Of a stretch of 64,000 nucleotides of DNA, positions 1 to 13,700 are shown piece after piece. Every line of letters begins with the position of its first letter. Positions within the stretch are counted from its first letter, which is position 1. The translations under genes and the position numbers were made by a program. This DNA is from Tretioscincus oriximinensis (lineage: Eukaryota > Chordata > Lepidosauria > Squamata > Gymnophthalmidae): the NCBI GenBank assembly GCA_022410635.1, contig JAJVDF010000489.1, positions 516,453 to 580,452 of the forward strand, read 5' to 3'. The notes under the pieces are model-generated. The model saw only the letters and a list, made by a program, of their open reading frames with translations. It was not told the origin of the DNA and did no database searches.

Positions 1-820
1 ACTTTTAAAATGAGAAAAAAATAATCTGTTAATTATTGGTTGATGATCTGTTGAGCAGTTGGTAGTTGGTCAACTATTTGTTAGCCAATTAAACTGTGCA
101 GCAAAGCTAGTGGAACTCTAGGCAGGAACATTTTATATACAAATAAAAAGTTAGAATTCAGCTAAACTTTAAAACTAACCAGAGAGATTTGTAGAGTTAA
201 ATTCTGGTTTAGAGAAAAACCAATGAGAAAGACTAATGGAAATATTGTTTCATTTAAAGTCTGGGCCAAAGCTGAATCTGTCAAAGAAATCAAATGTCCT
301 TATAAGTGGAAACAACAAAGTATAATTTTGCTTATTCAACATCCTGCTTTGTTCATTTTATAAATATTACCAATATTAGAATATTATAAAAAGGAAATGC
401 TACTGTTCTATCTATAAATAAAACCCGAGGTGCCTGGTCATGAACAGCCTCACTTGCAGGGGATCTCATTGGATGGATTGGACTGCCTCTCAGCCATTGA
501 CATCTCATTTGATGGGAGGAAGCAAGTAGTACAGAGGCAGCAAGAAGAAGGTGTCAAAAAGTAAGACATATAACAGTTCTGTGCATTTAGTAAGTTGGCT
601 GGGCAACAGAGGCACTGGTGAAGCTTGAGAGCACTTTCCGTCTTAACTGTGGTCAGAGAAGGCAGTATTTGTGGGGTCAGGGGTGCTTCTGCACCTCCAC
701 TGCCTCCAAAAAGAGGCAGGAGCAGGCAACATTTTGAAAACCAGCAGGGCACTTGAATCACAAGAAGCACAACAGTGGTTTCCAGTTCAGTGACATTTGT
801 AGCTGCTTAGGCAGCTGATT
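1..820. other. AT-rich sequence, nothing recognised
   Basis: No repeat family, RNA gene or exon could be supported here. The reading frames present are short and show no family similarity. The stretch from about 430 to 800 is a little richer in GC than its surroundings but carries no motif I can name. Confidence 0.5.
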
Positions 821-825
821 GTGCA

Positions 826-907
826 ATGGAGGCCAAGGGAGGAGAAAGAGGGGGAAGGAAGAAGAGGAGGAGAAAGGGGAAAAGAAGGGGGGAGGATGAG
901 GAGAAAA
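826..907 (+). repeat. Purine-rich tract (G/A on the plus strand)
   Basis: This is an almost uninterrupted run of G and A made of GGAGGA, GAAGAG and GGGGAAAAGAAGG blocks. It is low-complexity DNA with mirror-repeat character. Such polypurine tracts can form triplex structures in principle. The Glu/Arg/Gly-rich frame over it is a composition effect and not a gene. Confidence 0.85.
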
Positions 908-3427
908 ATTATGCAGTTCATTTTAATGGACTTTTCAGCTTGTAAACAATTTGTCAAAGAGTCTACTCCAATTCGCTACAGTATGTCAACTAGATTTTTC
1001 CTATGGTGTACTATTGCAAATACAGTTTAATTTTATTTAATTTGTTTAGTTTTTGTTGTTAATCATATTTTTTAAACTCTGTGTCCTCTGTCTTTTTGGT
1101 TTGGGATTCCCACTACTTGTTTGCCCACTTTAACCCCACCCTTCTACCCCCAAATGAGAGGGAATGCATGAGTTTGTTAAGAATTCAAAGCAAAACATTT
1201 ATTTGCAGTTAGTTACTTGCGTACTCTAAAGTGTAATGATAGGTTCCAGTAAACCTTGTGCAATAAATGTAATTAAAATGTGATACAGTAAAACCACAAC
1301 TAACTGTGGCAGGAAGAAGAAAGTAGCTTTTGTCAAAGGCTAGGTTAAAGAGGTAGGTCTATACAGTGCATTTTAAGAATATACTGAAATGGAGCTAGAT
1401 ACACACCAGAGGGGAGATCAGTTCATAAACTGCTGACTACAGTAGAGAATATGATTTTGTTTTCTTCTTTTGGAAAACCAATATGTTTTTCCTTCAGAAT
1501 ACCTGGCAGAAATCCTAGGTCAGGATAACTCAGTCCACTGACTCATTCTGCCACAATCAGTAGGATTTGGTACAGAGGAGAAGCGTTATAACCTTTTCTC
1601 ACCAATTTTCTAGGTTACCACCAACTTGGAAACTGCAGTTTGAAAAATTTAGTCCTTCCTTCTTTCATTGCAATTCAGTTGGGTAAGGATTTGGACATTC
1701 AGTTGTACATTTGATGGCAACAGGAAAGCCTTTGAGAAAATGGTTACTTGGAAAGTTCTCACATGCATATATCTCATTTGAAAAGAGCTTTTTATTAGTT
1801 CCATCAAAAGACTGTTGTCAATTGTTAGATAGGGTTTCAGACCACATGTGGAATCTCAGGTTTTTTNGGGGGGATCTTATATTGTATGCAAGCTTGGTGT
1901 TACCACATAAAAACTGGGATAACACTTTGCATCTTTAATAGAAATTTTCACCAGGCACTGGTGTTTATGTGTGTGTGTGTCACTTTTTACATTCATTAAT
2001 GGTGCAAAATTTTATCCTATAAAGACTCAAATGAAAGGTTTATGAGGGCCATTGGTACCACCATTGCCTCTGGAAAAATGTCTTTTTAGTCCATCCTTCC
2101 ATGCCCCCCCCCCCAGTTAATGCCCCTTACAGACAAACAAAACGTTACAGCAGCCATGTTAAACGTTCAGATTAAAAATATGTACAAGATTTGGTTCAAT
2201 CCTGGGTCAAATCTACAACTTAAGACCAGTTTCAGTTCAGAAAAATATTTTGTAAACTCTGTCTAGGTGCATTTCTACTGTGTATAGGTTGAAGATCTAT
2301 ATTATTATTGAAGTGGTCTATGGTAGCTAATATAATCAATTATCCCCAAATTAAGCCTGAAAACTGGTAATTCCATGCAGTATCCATGCAGCTTTCTTAG
2401 CAGTGTAGAAGTGCGTTGCCATTGCTGCCTTTATAGGGAATGCTAATCATTGAAATTGCAGCTCTCTGATTTCCTGGCAGTTGTTTTGACAATGATGGAC
2501 ACACTCTTACTGATGCATCCTGTTCTGTCATGAGATATTTTTTTATTTTCTGGCACTTAGACAAAAGGTAAAATTCCATATAGTTCATATGCTTCTGAGT
2601 CGCCTCAAATTTCTCATGCAGGCTTGTCCCATTGCACAGTCTTGTTTGCTCACTTTGAGATAATTGCAGCTTGCAGCTGGTAAGCCCACAAGATATAAAA
2701 GAGTATAATTGTGTTGATGGAAACTAGAAATGAACATCCTGAAAGTATTAAGTGGGACAACTGTACTATCATCCTTTAGAAGTAAAAGTAAGCAATAACC
2801 AAATAAAGTTAAAAAGTTCGACTATATTATCATTGGCTTTGTTCATTGCTATACTTAACGTTTGGGGAAGGGAACAAGAGGAGCAGGAGGATATTTCTAT
2901 ATCTAAAAGGTTAAAAGATCCTATGTAACTATTTTGTTTTGTATCCTTAACTTCTGAGTAACATTCTGTTTGGNATGCTATGTTTAAAGAACAGGCTTTA
3001 GCTTGATGTCCTCGTCTTTTGCTCTGAACAGTGTTTTCTTTGGGAAGGGATGCCCATAAGTTAAATGAATAAGAAAATAATGTTTTCAAAACAGCTTTCA
3101 AGATAAAGACTCGTCCAAGATTACTTCAGGAATTCTAGTCCAAAACTGCAGATGCTTAGTGCTTACGAATGCGATTAATAAAGTAGCTTCTTTGGGACAC
3201 AGTAGAATATAGAGTGTCTTGAAAAACCCAAGCTTCCTTATTGCACTGTTTTAACTTAGTTATTCATGTATTCTGTTTCTTCCCATATTTGCATGAGGTG
3301 TATCATTTCTTTGCTGTGAATTGGTTGGCGGTGATGGTGAAGAATACCACTAAATATTTGTAGGATCTAGATTTACTAGTTATGGCCATGTATGTTTATA
3401 GCACACTTGTCAGATCTGTGAAATAAT
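908..3427. other. AT-rich sequence, no recognised element
   Basis: The stretch contains a short GT run near 1968-1980, a run of C at 2105-2114 and single N positions at 1867 and 2974. I see no transposon end, SINE promoter box or exon-like frame. Confidence 0.5.
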
Positions 3428-3535
3428 GCTGAATCAGGCCAGAACCCATCTAGTCCAGCACTGTGTCTCACACAGTGGCTCACTATCATAGTAGATATTA
3501 TTCCTTTGGTTTTCATGAACTTGTTTAATTCCATA
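3428..3535 (-). mobile_element. CR1/L3-type LINE 3' fragment
   Basis: The text around 3430-3480 is the reverse complement of the standard 3' end of this CR1 subfamily, where 'gaatcaggccagaacccatc' matches the sequence just inside the tail. Downstream, the words around 'tttcatgaacttgtttaatt' match sequence further inside the element, so an internal part has been lost between them. It is a short, old fragment with no coding capacity, and a plus-strand copy of the same subfamily follows at 3680. Confidence 0.75.
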
Positions 3536-3679
3536 TTGCTTAATATTTGTACACTAGTCTCAGTGCAGTTCTATAGTAGGTAAAGATACAAAATAAATGG
3601 ATAAATATTTATCAGTTGGTCCTAGAACAATTACAGGGCATTTGGTCTTGTGGGGGATTATTGAAGGAAAAGTGGAGCT

Positions 3680-4240
3680 AGAGGTGCAGAAAAGGGCAAC
3701 AAGAATGATCAAGGGGCTAGAGCACTTCTGTTAATGAAGCCAGCCTTGAAATCCGGCATTTAAGAGGTAAGATGATTGAAGTTTATAAAACCATGCATGG
3801 GATGGATAAGGTGAAAAGAGAAAAAAATATTCTCTCTGTCACACACCACTAGGACCAGGGGCCATTCCTTGAAACGGATGGGCAGAAGAAGGTGAGAACA
3901 AAGGAAAGGTTTTTTTTACCCAGAGTGTCATCATCCTGAGGAATTTACTTCCAGAAAAGGTAGTGATAGCTAGCAGCCTGGATAGCTTAAAGACAGAATT
4001 AGACACATTTATGGACACCAAGGGTACAAATAGCCAGTAGGATGAATCTTTTGATTCTACCTCTGTGATGGAGCAACAGGCAGTATTCCTAAAATACCGT
4101 TTGCAGAGAGTTGAGAACAGTTGAAGATTTTGCCTTCTTCTGTTTCAGACTGCCCAGGTGCAATTAGTGGACTACCATTTGAGACAGAGTCCTGGACTAG
4201 ATTGGTTCTGGCCTGGGGCTTCTTTTGTGTTCTTAAGTTT
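3680..4240 (+). mobile_element. CR1/L3-type LINE, 3' end with ORF2 C-terminus remnant
   Basis: The fragment starts in the C-terminal coding part of CR1 ORF2, with the remnant of VQKRATRMIKGLEH at about 3684-3725, and runs through the 3' UTR to the tail near 4240. It aligns by eye along its length with the better preserved copy at 42655-43245. Frameshifts and stops have destroyed the frame; the 'LGLFSL' equivalent, for example, is deleted or scrambled. The element is a 5'-truncated, non-autonomous relic with no host role visible. Confidence 0.85.
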
Positions 4241-5989
4241 TCCACACTGCCATGCCTGGCGATACTGTCCTGCACAACAGGTGATACTTGCTGATCTCTC
4301 CTCTCCTACTTTTCTGTGGCACTGTCTATTTATCCATAGCAACTGTTCTCATGTTGTCACAGGCTATATTTCCTGTTTCTGTGGCTATGTAGCTCCCTAC
4401 CCAATTCAACGAAAAGGAAATGAGACTCTCCTGCTGTTATGAAGCCCTGAATGTGGAAGTAACATCCTTTTTCAGACTTTTTCAGAGGCTGGGTAAGGTG
4501 ATTTCAAGGAGAATATGCCTGTCATTACAGCCTCAAATTTGTCTATAGAGTTCATCTTACTAAGTGTGCTTGGTTGCACCCTTACTTTATTTTAGATTAA
4601 ACTTCTATTGTTTTATAATATATTTTAGAGCTGGTGTTAATGTATCATAAATAATGCTAAAAAGGTTTTAGCATTGTTTAACTATTGAAATGTAGGTAGG
4701 GTCATTTGGATTTGAGGACAATGATGATGTAGACCCAAGACTTTTGTAATTACTGTTCTCTTCCATCTTTATTTTCTTTGGCATTAGAATATCAACAACA
4801 TTTTAGGTTTGCATTTGTAATGATTAAATATATGGATTCCTTTTTAAACAACGGATATTGTATGAAGCACAGACAAAATCTGAAACTTCCCATCTACAGT
4901 GAATCTCCATTTTTATAAGATTGCAGCACATTATTGATCCATTCTACTTTTTCTAAAATTTCACTATACTATATACCTTATGCTAAGATTGACCATGCTA
5001 GGTTTACAGTAAAATTAACCAGGTTTGATTCATAGCAATACCCTGGTAGATGGAAGAACTGCTAGCTGTCTCTGAAAATCTGGAGGTTCACCTTTTTTTT
5101 TCTCATCGAGATGCTCATATACTTTTGATTGTAGTAAGTCAGCAATTAAGTTAAAGCTTTGGTATAACACTGATGTAACATAATTGGTGAAAAACAAAGT
5201 CACAGCTGAACATATTTATCGACAATTTCCTTTTTATTATGCAGCGATTTGAAAATTCTAACTAGTAAGATGATAACTAAGCTTCTCTATGATTTCTATT
5301 CTTTTACCATATAGAAAGAAAATCTAGTTTTAGCTTTGGCTTCTGTTCACTTCTTGGTGAGTGTGTCTGAGAAGGTTTCCTGTCTGCTTGCCGATAGGAA
5401 ATGTGTAAGGCAGACTGGTTGAGTGACATTTCTCAGTGCTACTAACATTTGCAAAATGACACAAAACCAATTTTGATGAAATCATTAGAAGAAACATTTT
5501 ATAAAAACAATAAAAACACTCACAACCACCTGGGTAGAACAGAAAAAGTAGAAAAATGGCTCATAGTCTAACTGATATCTAGAGTTTTCCCTATTTATAT
5601 AAGTAAAAATCTAGTTTACAACAATGTCTTACTCTCCTTTTCCTCATATTATATTAGTGCTAAAGCAGATTTCAGTGGTTCCAGTTGAGTTCTGTGGCTT
5701 AGACTAACTGGGCTATAATATAGGGGCAGTTAGAAAAAATAAAGCTTGACCTTCATTACAGTCACTAGGTTTAAAGGAGATCATTAGTCAAATCTCAGCA
5801 ATGCTTAATGTATCTATTTTTAGATCTTAAATAACTATAGCATATGCCACTGACCCAACCAGAATGTAATCTGCCCTAGTCTGAGAAGAGTTATAAAAAA
5901 TTATTGTAATATTTATCTTTGCACCAGTCTTTATATTTTTAGTAAGACAGGGGGAAATGGCCTTCCTATTGTTTGATTTTACATGCATG
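4241..5989. other. AT-rich sequence, no recognised element
   Basis: No repeat family, exon or RNA gene could be supported. Short A and T runs only. Confidence 0.5.
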
Positions 5990-6019
5990 GCTGGTAGGGG
6001 TGTGTGCGCGCGTGCGTGC

Positions 6020-6540
6020 ACATGTNCACATATGGACGCTTGTAGCGAGACAGGCAAAACCTGACTTCTGCCTGTCTCACCACAAGCATCCGTGTGTGTG
6101 TAGCTGCTCCTTTGCTGGACGCAGGGTTTTGCCCTGCTCTCAGGCAAGCGTGCCGCCAACTCGGCTGCAGCGGAGCAAAAACNCTTGGGTTTTTGACAGG
6201 AAAACAGAGCTGCCCTCCTGTCACAAACCCAGGCGTTTCTCCTCTGCTAGAGGTGAGCTGGCGGTGCGCTTGCCTGAGAGCAGGGTGAAACCCCGCCTCC
6301 AGCATTGGAGCAGCTACGGCACGCTCCAAGGTTCCTTCCTGGACCCCAGAAAGTGCTGCCGGGCTGCAGCAGTGAGCTCTGATGGCTCCTTTTCCTTTAA
6401 AATCCTGGATTTTTACATTCCCTGATGCAGCATCGGGGAATGTAAAAAGCCGGGATTTTGCCTTAAAACCCGGAGGGGACTATATTTTAATCTCCCAAAC
6501 CGGGATTGTCCCGGTTTACTGGGACGTATGGCAACCCTAA
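6020..6540. repeat. Cassette of nested palindromes, possible MITE-like element
   Basis: This GC-richer block is built of four inverted repeats in a row. The first (about 6030-6105) pairs the two copies of a GAGACAGGC-type arm. The second (about 6109-6315) has arms of roughly 100 bp; its two strands therefore encode similar frames, with 'CPALRQA' on plus and 'HPALRQA' on minus. The third (about 6390-6475, core 6411-6447) has 18-bp arms with one mismatch around a one-base loop. The fourth (6497-6517) has perfect 9-bp arms, AAACCGGGA and TCCCGGTTT. The right edge reads into GGCAACCCTAA, which resembles a DNA-transposon end, but I cannot find a matching left terminus. The class is unproven. Confidence 0.6.
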
Positions 6541-9249
6541 TGACTGGGCTCCTTTCTGACATTGGGCAGTTTTGCACTTAGCTGCCACAAAATTGTTACT
6601 AAGAAACATTCCCTTCCTCATTCCTACTCTTAACCTATGGAGATGAATTATGAGCATCACAGATGAGGCTTTCTGGTTCAGTGAGACATGTCTATGTATC
6701 CCCCTGCCCAGTTGCAATAAGGTGGGTGATGGATCGAGTTTTTCAGGTCAGAAAGCTTTATTTTCAACTTGTTTCCTCTTGTCTCCTGCCACTATGGAAC
6801 TGCAGCCACTCTGGGTATGGTTTAGATGTGGTAGAGGAATGGATGGGGAGCAGTCAACTGTGCAAATGCTTAATTTCCACCAGAGAATCAGTCAGAATCA
6901 ACTGTTAAATGAAGAAGAGGAAAGGTAATTTTCTGCTTGTGAATAACTGTGATGTGACACTCTGTTTTTCATATTACTGTAGGAAATTTCAACATGACCA
7001 CAGAAGGTCATAGGCCAATCCTTTTCTAAGCTGCTTTGAAAGTACTTTTATTTTAAAAATGTTTTGTATTTTATTTGTTAAAATAAATTATCATAGCAGT
7101 AAAAAGATAAGGTCCATCCTTAAAGACAGCAACTTCATCAGAGATATTTTTTGAATAATTAATATACAAAACTATTTCATGTTGGAATAATGCTTGGTAT
7201 ATTTGATAATGATAATTATGAGGTTTATTTTCAATGGAAGAATAAGGGAAATGCTTCAAGATTTTTTTGAACCTGAGAAGACTGGTACATTCAATTAGGG
7301 ATAGCCACAAACCTATGAAAGGCTTATATATTCCCCATGAGCCAATTTTCTAAACAAATGGAAGAATGAACTAGAATTGGTCTGCTATAACTGTACATTA
7401 TGTACATTTACATTATGTGCATACATTATGTACAATAACTGTGTTTCAATTATTTGATATAAATCAAATTCTTTTCTCAACTGGTTGCCGCCTCTGCCGC
7501 CTTCAGTAATCTTCTTTCCTTATATTTTGTACTTAGAACAGGGATTAACTTCCCAGTTCTTCTGAGGTTGGTTTTCTGCCTAAGAATAAAATATTATTTC
7601 AGAGGTATCTTAGAGGAGTTTCACAGATAGTTCACTTGTCCATCTGCCCCTACCTCTCTCATAAATATTCTAGACTTTTTTTTTTAACTGTATGTAACTT
7701 TTATTAAAGTGTATAGCAAAAACTGCATAATAAAATAACCAATCTTTGATTATTATATTTTTTCCATAGAATCTTCCATTTGAAAGGGAGGTTTACGATC
7801 ACCATGTGTCCAATATGACCAGAGTCAGTTTCATCTGATCTTAAAAATTTTGGTGGTTTTTTTTGGTAGGATAAAGGAAAAAGCTTCTTTGCTCTAAATA
7901 TTATGCAGCCAAATTCCTAAAAAGCANCATTGTCCAAGTCTCACATGCTTGTGTTTGGAGTAAAGACAAAAAGTGTACTGGAAACTGTTCATTGAAGCAT
8001 ATTTCTCCCTTACATGCTTGTAACCAACAGAAACATCAAATCCACTTTTATTTGTAATCCCATTTGGCTTCTTGGAAAGCCTGTAGATTTCTAAGTGTAT
8101 ATAAAGTTCAAGCAAATATACATGGCTTAGGGGCTGTGACTCTTATATCATCGATCTGTATCTTACTATTGTTCTCGACCACCCTACTATGTTTCCTTGC
8201 ATCTGATTTTGTCTGCCACATATCTAACCTGCCTAATTCATAGATGTCACAGTGAGTTTAGAAAGCCAAAACAAAGAGTCATAGATATTTTAAGGACACT
8301 TCCATCCACCAGGATCTGGATTTTGTCTGTATTAAAGAATTAAGTATCTTTAGAGTTAAGACGGAAACAGGATTTAAATTCTTCTTAATTCTGAAAAGTC
8401 TTAATTGCTTTTTTATATTTTTTATTATGGATATCATTTTTTTCTTCTCGGATTAAATATAAAAAAACTATTGGAACAATAAAAGCAAAACTAATATATA
8501 CATCATGTTAGTGCTATGAAAAACTGACTGTAGTTAAGACTCCTTGGCACCTGAGAAGACACTTGTTCATATATTTCCCAGATAATATCAGTAACTTTAC
8601 ATCTTAGACCTGGAGTAGATATGAACACCATCTTTCCTATGGCTTTCTGCATTGAACCTTATTTTGAGTTGTATCTTGGAATAAAGGCTGCTACCTGAGG
8701 CCAGCCATAATCTGTACCAGCATGCAAATTCGTATCCCGTGATATAACTTTGGTGTTGTAAGGACAGAACATCTCATATGCCTGGCTGATAAATGCATAG
8801 CAAAGAACTGAAATTTCACTACTTCTGTTGGATACCATATTATTTATGCTTAATCTGAATGTAAAAATAGGTTAGGGAGTGTTGTATTTCTTCACATGTG
8901 GTTCTTGATTAGTTATTGTTCTCAGTGAGCAGAACTCCAGGAACTTCTTTCATACATATAATCCCATGTTTATATTGAATAAAATGGAATGAATGCCTCA
9001 GATAGTACAGTGCCCTAGACATTGCACAAGCCTGAATCACAGTGTGCAATCTATGAGGTTTTTCTTACATTCCAAAGAACCTGGACATTTCAGGCCAGGA
9101 TGTTCTGCAGTGTAATTTTATAGATATAGAACTGAAAGATTATAATGTAAGGAATGTAATTGCTTTAACTTAGGGTGAGTATTTCAAGGATTAGTCTTCT
9201 TCTTCTGTCTTCTAAATAGGATCATCCACTTTGGGAAATTATGGATAGT
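6541..9249. other. AT-rich sequence, no recognised element
   Basis: It contains a small cluster of ACATTATGTAC-like words at 7390-7440 that looks like a short degenerate tandem repeat. No transposon family or exon could be named. Confidence 0.5.
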
Positions 9250-9251
9250 TT

Positions 9252-9385
9252 CCCAAAGCATCTGAAGAAGTAGACATGNCTATGAAAGCTTATGCCACCC
9301 NCTTTTCTCCTGTTAGTCTCAAATTGCTACCAGCTCCTTTGCTGGACTTTCTATTGGACTAACATGGCTATTTCTCTGATATGGA
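9252..9385 (+). mobile_element. Penelope-like element 3' tail
   Basis: The diagnostic core is 'gaagaagtagacatg', then 'tatgaaagcttatgcc', then 'cctgttagtctc', ending in GGACTAACATGGCTATTTCTCTGAT. The same order recurs at about 15.7, 20.5, 25.3, 31.7, 36.0 and 41.7 kb. In the copies at 31.2 and 35.5 kb the core follows a remnant resembling the GIY-YIG endonuclease C-terminus of Penelope-like retroelements, which is why I assign this tail to that class. The assignment of the short copies is inference. Confidence 0.55.
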
Positions 9386-10599
9386 TAGTTTGAAGTTCTG
9401 TGGGTCAGTGTAAGGCTCTGGGGGGTTCTGCCTTTATTTTAGCCTGACTTCATCCAGACATAGCTTATTCTGCAATATTTGGATGTTCCAAAATAAAGCA
9501 CTCACAAGAGTTTTTTATTCCATCATATCCATATCTTGCATTCAGGCACCACTTACTTATTTCAATACAGATGTTTATTCTGTAATAAAGATAAAGATGG
9601 CCAGGAACTGCTTAACTGGGATTAGTCAAGTATAGAAAAAAAAGTTATGGTATTATGTCTGAATGCAGCTGTATTTTGTAATATCCAGATACAGTAGAAT
9701 AGGTAAGCAGTGTCTGGTTGCATCTCGGTTATTTTCTCTAATAATTTTAATGGAAGGACTTTTCCATTGCCCAATAAATGGAAAAGTAAGGCCCAGTAGG
9801 CACCATGGTACTTTCCAAATGATGTCCCGATACCCTTGGGCACTATACTGTAGCCTTGTTACGTATTGATGTGCATATTATATTTTGCAAAAGTGTCATG
9901 AGCATTGTAACATTGTTTGGACTGATTTGCTGACTAAATTCTTGACAGCGTGTCATCAAAGGGAAGAACTGTCAAATATGCTGTTATGTAAAATGTCTTA
10001 TTTGACTGCGTTAATTTAGTTTTGATAATAATTGTAAGGTGAAAGAGTGAACAAAGCTTAGAAGAGAAAAAAGAGAAGTTTTCTCCAAGAGAAGAGCTGT
10101 GCCGTGCACTCTGCACTACTATTCTTTGTACTCTGTAAAATATTGGGAGACTGCAATAAAATATTATAATGTGCAGATTCCTTTCTGTAGTCCAGCCAGT
10201 TCTGTTAGCCAGGCAGATATCAATCAGCAATTTATATGCACTGTTTTTCTGCTTTTAAGTGTATTGTTTTATGACATATACTCCCTTTGAGTTTATGCTG
10301 CATTTGTGTGTTGTTTGTGGATATTATGGTATCTAGTTTCATCAATATTCAAACTCATTAATTATATCACACCTATTAAACCAATATAATACCAAAAGTA
10401 GACTGTGTCTAGATATGCCTAAAACCTTGGATTATCTTGGCACTATATTGGGATTGCTATAGATATCAATGGCAGCTCAGCATAGATACAGGATATGGGG
10501 CTAAAATCCTGGCATTTTGATATTTCAGCAAACAGAATTTCCAATTGTGATGTTCTTGAAGTCACACTTTGGCCTTGTTTAGGTCTTGCTCCAGGATTT
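9386..10599. other. AT-rich sequence, no recognised element
   Basis: Only short unrelated frames are seen. Nothing else could be supported. Confidence 0.5.
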
Positions 10600-10735
10600 A
10601 TATAATTCATGTTGAATTGTATTGGATTTTTATAATTATCTTGTATTTTACAGTTTTGTATTGTATTGTGAGCCGCCCAGAGCCCTTTGTGGGGTGGACA
10701 GGGCATAAATCAAAGAGTAAAGTAAAGTAAAAATA
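10600..10735 (+). mobile_element. L2-type LINE/SINE 3' tail
   Basis: The words 'tattgtgagccgcccagag' followed by a GC-rich hairpin-like stretch and GGGCATAAATC, then an AGTAAAGTAAAGTAAA tail, match the common 3' tail of L2 LINEs and of SINEs that use them. No coding part is attached, so the source could be either. Confidence 0.7.
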
Positions 10736-13700
10736 CTGAACGCAGAGATCTNTGTTCACGTAAAAACAATACATTCTCCTTCATTTCCCTTTCTGTTTAT
10801 CAGAATTCTGTGCCAGGGCTGCTTGGTAGAGAATCCTTTCACCAGATACACTGTAGATTTTTAAAATGAGTGCTTTAGATTGATTTTGTTCTCCATTGGA
10901 TGTGTGATGTCCAGTTGATGGGCTGTGGCTGCATAAGATAGACATGAGCTACTGATGTTAAATATCTATGGGGCCATACTTCAGCCTGAATAAGCATACA
11001 TATCAACTAGCTATGCTTTAACACTGCTTAGTTTTCTTGAAACTAAGCAGCACCAACTGCTCATCTGTTTGGGATTAGATGTTCCCAAATGGTTTTAGGT
11101 AAATGAGATTATAAAAACCTTTCCTCTAATTTGAACAGATACAAGAAAGTATTCAGTGGCTCCCATGTGAGATGTTCTTGATAATTTCTTATTCTGGTGT
11201 ACATTCATCCTTTTCATTCACTAAAAATATTGACTAATAAAATGCTGTTGAATTTAACTATATGATGATTTTTCATGACATCTGCCAGTCTTAATGCTTG
11301 ACAGTGAAATAGGGGAGATGTATGAGTCTTGCAGAGGTACAAATGCATGTTACTGGTAAGACACATCTTAAATGTTGTACCTACATTAGGAAAACAGACA
11401 TTTTATATGAGCATTTTTATACAGATTGTGTTAAGTGGTATTGACAAGTCATGTGGCTTTTAGGGGCTTGACACAGCAGGAGGTAGCTGATATGTGTCTT
11501 CTGCATTAACACAATCGACATCCGTTCAACAGAAAGCCAGCCGGTCCTTTCCCTAGGAAACATATGCCAAAACTATTATCAAAAGCCACATTATGGCCTG
11601 CAGCAAACTGGACAGGATGTTAACGGGGAGGGTCTTGAGCAAGAAAGTCCTTGAGAAGAGCTCATGCTTTCCAAGCAGAATATTGAATGAAAATTATTTT
11701 TTCCACAAGTGGAGTAATATATTGGTGTTGTCAGCAACATTAGAATTGTGATCTTTTTGCAGTTACACTTATTTTGTTTCCTTTGGCAGCTGTTTAAGAA
11801 AGTGTGCCAGAAATCTAGAGGGGAGAAATATCTAAGATGTTTATAAAAAGCTCTGAAGGCTCTGGACAGCTCATTATTTCTCTGTGAGGAAGGAATCTGT
11901 GATGCACGTTAGGATATCTGTCACTGTATGTAATAAGGCACTATGCCATGTCATACCCAAGCAGTAATTCCATCCAATGCATGTGTGGCAAAATTTATAC
12001 TGTTGTTGATAGACATTGTTCACATAAAGAAAGTTACTTGTCGTTGAAACAAGAACATCTAATGTAGAATGCTTCTGATGCATATGATGAGTTTTATCAA
12101 GTATGGAGATAGACTTGAGAAAAGATACGAGTGAAGCTAATGAACAGATTAGAAGTTAACAAATGATCCTCACGTTGCATTTTTCAGATAATTCAAATGT
12201 GAAATAGTTGCTTTTTTAAATAAAAAAAACTGCATCTTGATTAAATGCTGTAGTTTACATGTATTTTAAACAAAGGGGGAAAGAGCACCCCGAAATCATC
12301 ATTCTTACACATATAATTTTTTAAACATTTCCAAGATGGAATCTGTCTGTTTCTCTAAAAGAAAGTTTTGCCTCATCAGTGTTAGAAAATTTGATTTTGA
12401 AGTTCAAAAAGTTAGGCCTGATTCAAAACTTGGCCAGTTTCTGTTCCATAAACTGATCTAAGGAGCCTACTGTTCACATTCCATCCCAGGCTAACACATG
12501 CCATGACAGAGTCTGTGCTAGCCAAGAATGACATGTGGACAACAGGCACCTTAGACCATCTTCAGGACTAGAACGTGCCTAAATGTGAATCAGGCCTTAG
12601 TCAGGAGATCTGGACTTCAGGTTCAGATTTTACAAAAGTGGAATGCTTCATGAGTTTGTTTGCCATCTTTGCATAGCAGAATTGTAATCTTCTCGGTAAC
12701 ATTTCAACTATAGTGTATAACCTGCAGAAGCAATTTTGGGAAAACGTTTGGAAAAAAAAGTCATTCCTGTAAAGTCATGGGGATTTCCAATACAGCATAT
12801 CTTCCATTTCAATTTTCTCTGCTACCTTGGAAGTTTATTCAAGTAAAATTTGAAACCTAATTTAGGGTCTGCAATTAGACATGCCCCCCCCCCCCTAGTA
12901 GAAATGGAGTTAGAGACACCAAACATTTTACCTCTACATGCGTCTTACTGTATCGTAAAGCCTCGGAACAGATAGCCTTTCCTTATATTGGGAATAATAA
13001 GAACAGCATTCCTGGTTTCTTTCAGTTGCTTTGAAAGGAGATATGGAAGAGAGAAATGAAGTCACTTGCAGCATGGGGGACAAGAGCTGCCAGCAAATCA
13101 GTGGTGGGCACTTGAGCTATTGCAAAGGTATTTCCAGACATTGTGATGAAGGAAAACCAATGAGTTAAGATTATTCTTTTTGCTATTTGAATGGTTGTTT
13201 TTTTTGGACAGCTACAAAAGGGGTGCATTTTTTCAAAGGATCAATTGAGAAAAGCCTTAGAAATCCATGCTTACATTATGCCACTAGAAGAAACACTAGT
13301 TTATGCAAATATATTGATATGGTAGTTAGTGCTGTTTCCAGTTCCGTCTGCATGGTTTAGCTATTTTGTGTGTCTTTGGCGAGAGATGGCAGAATGCTTG
13401 CCATTTTTGTAAATCTTTACATTTTAGTCTACTGTTTTTTTCTCTTTTAGACTACTCCATTACTTGGATTAGTGGCTGCTTCAGTGGCAATATAAGGGCA
13501 AAATTATCTCTACTCCAAACAAAATTCAAATGGATGATCGCTCTACCCATGTGCACTGATGTCAGTTCACATTTATAAATTGAATGAAAGGCTGCTGCTA
13601 TTTGCTGAAAGGAAGTAAGCTTTCAGCTTTATTTTCTCACTATGATACAACTACAGGAGATATTTAGGCAGTTCACTGATTTGTGTCAAAGAACCCTCAA

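Noticed and set aside
821..1030. Glu/Arg/Gly-rich short frame
   Set aside because: It is a purine tract translated; composition explains it.
11024..11050. Perfect 11-bp hairpin as a terminator or microRNA
   Set aside because: The stem is too short for a microRNA precursor, and such hairpins are expected by chance at this scale.
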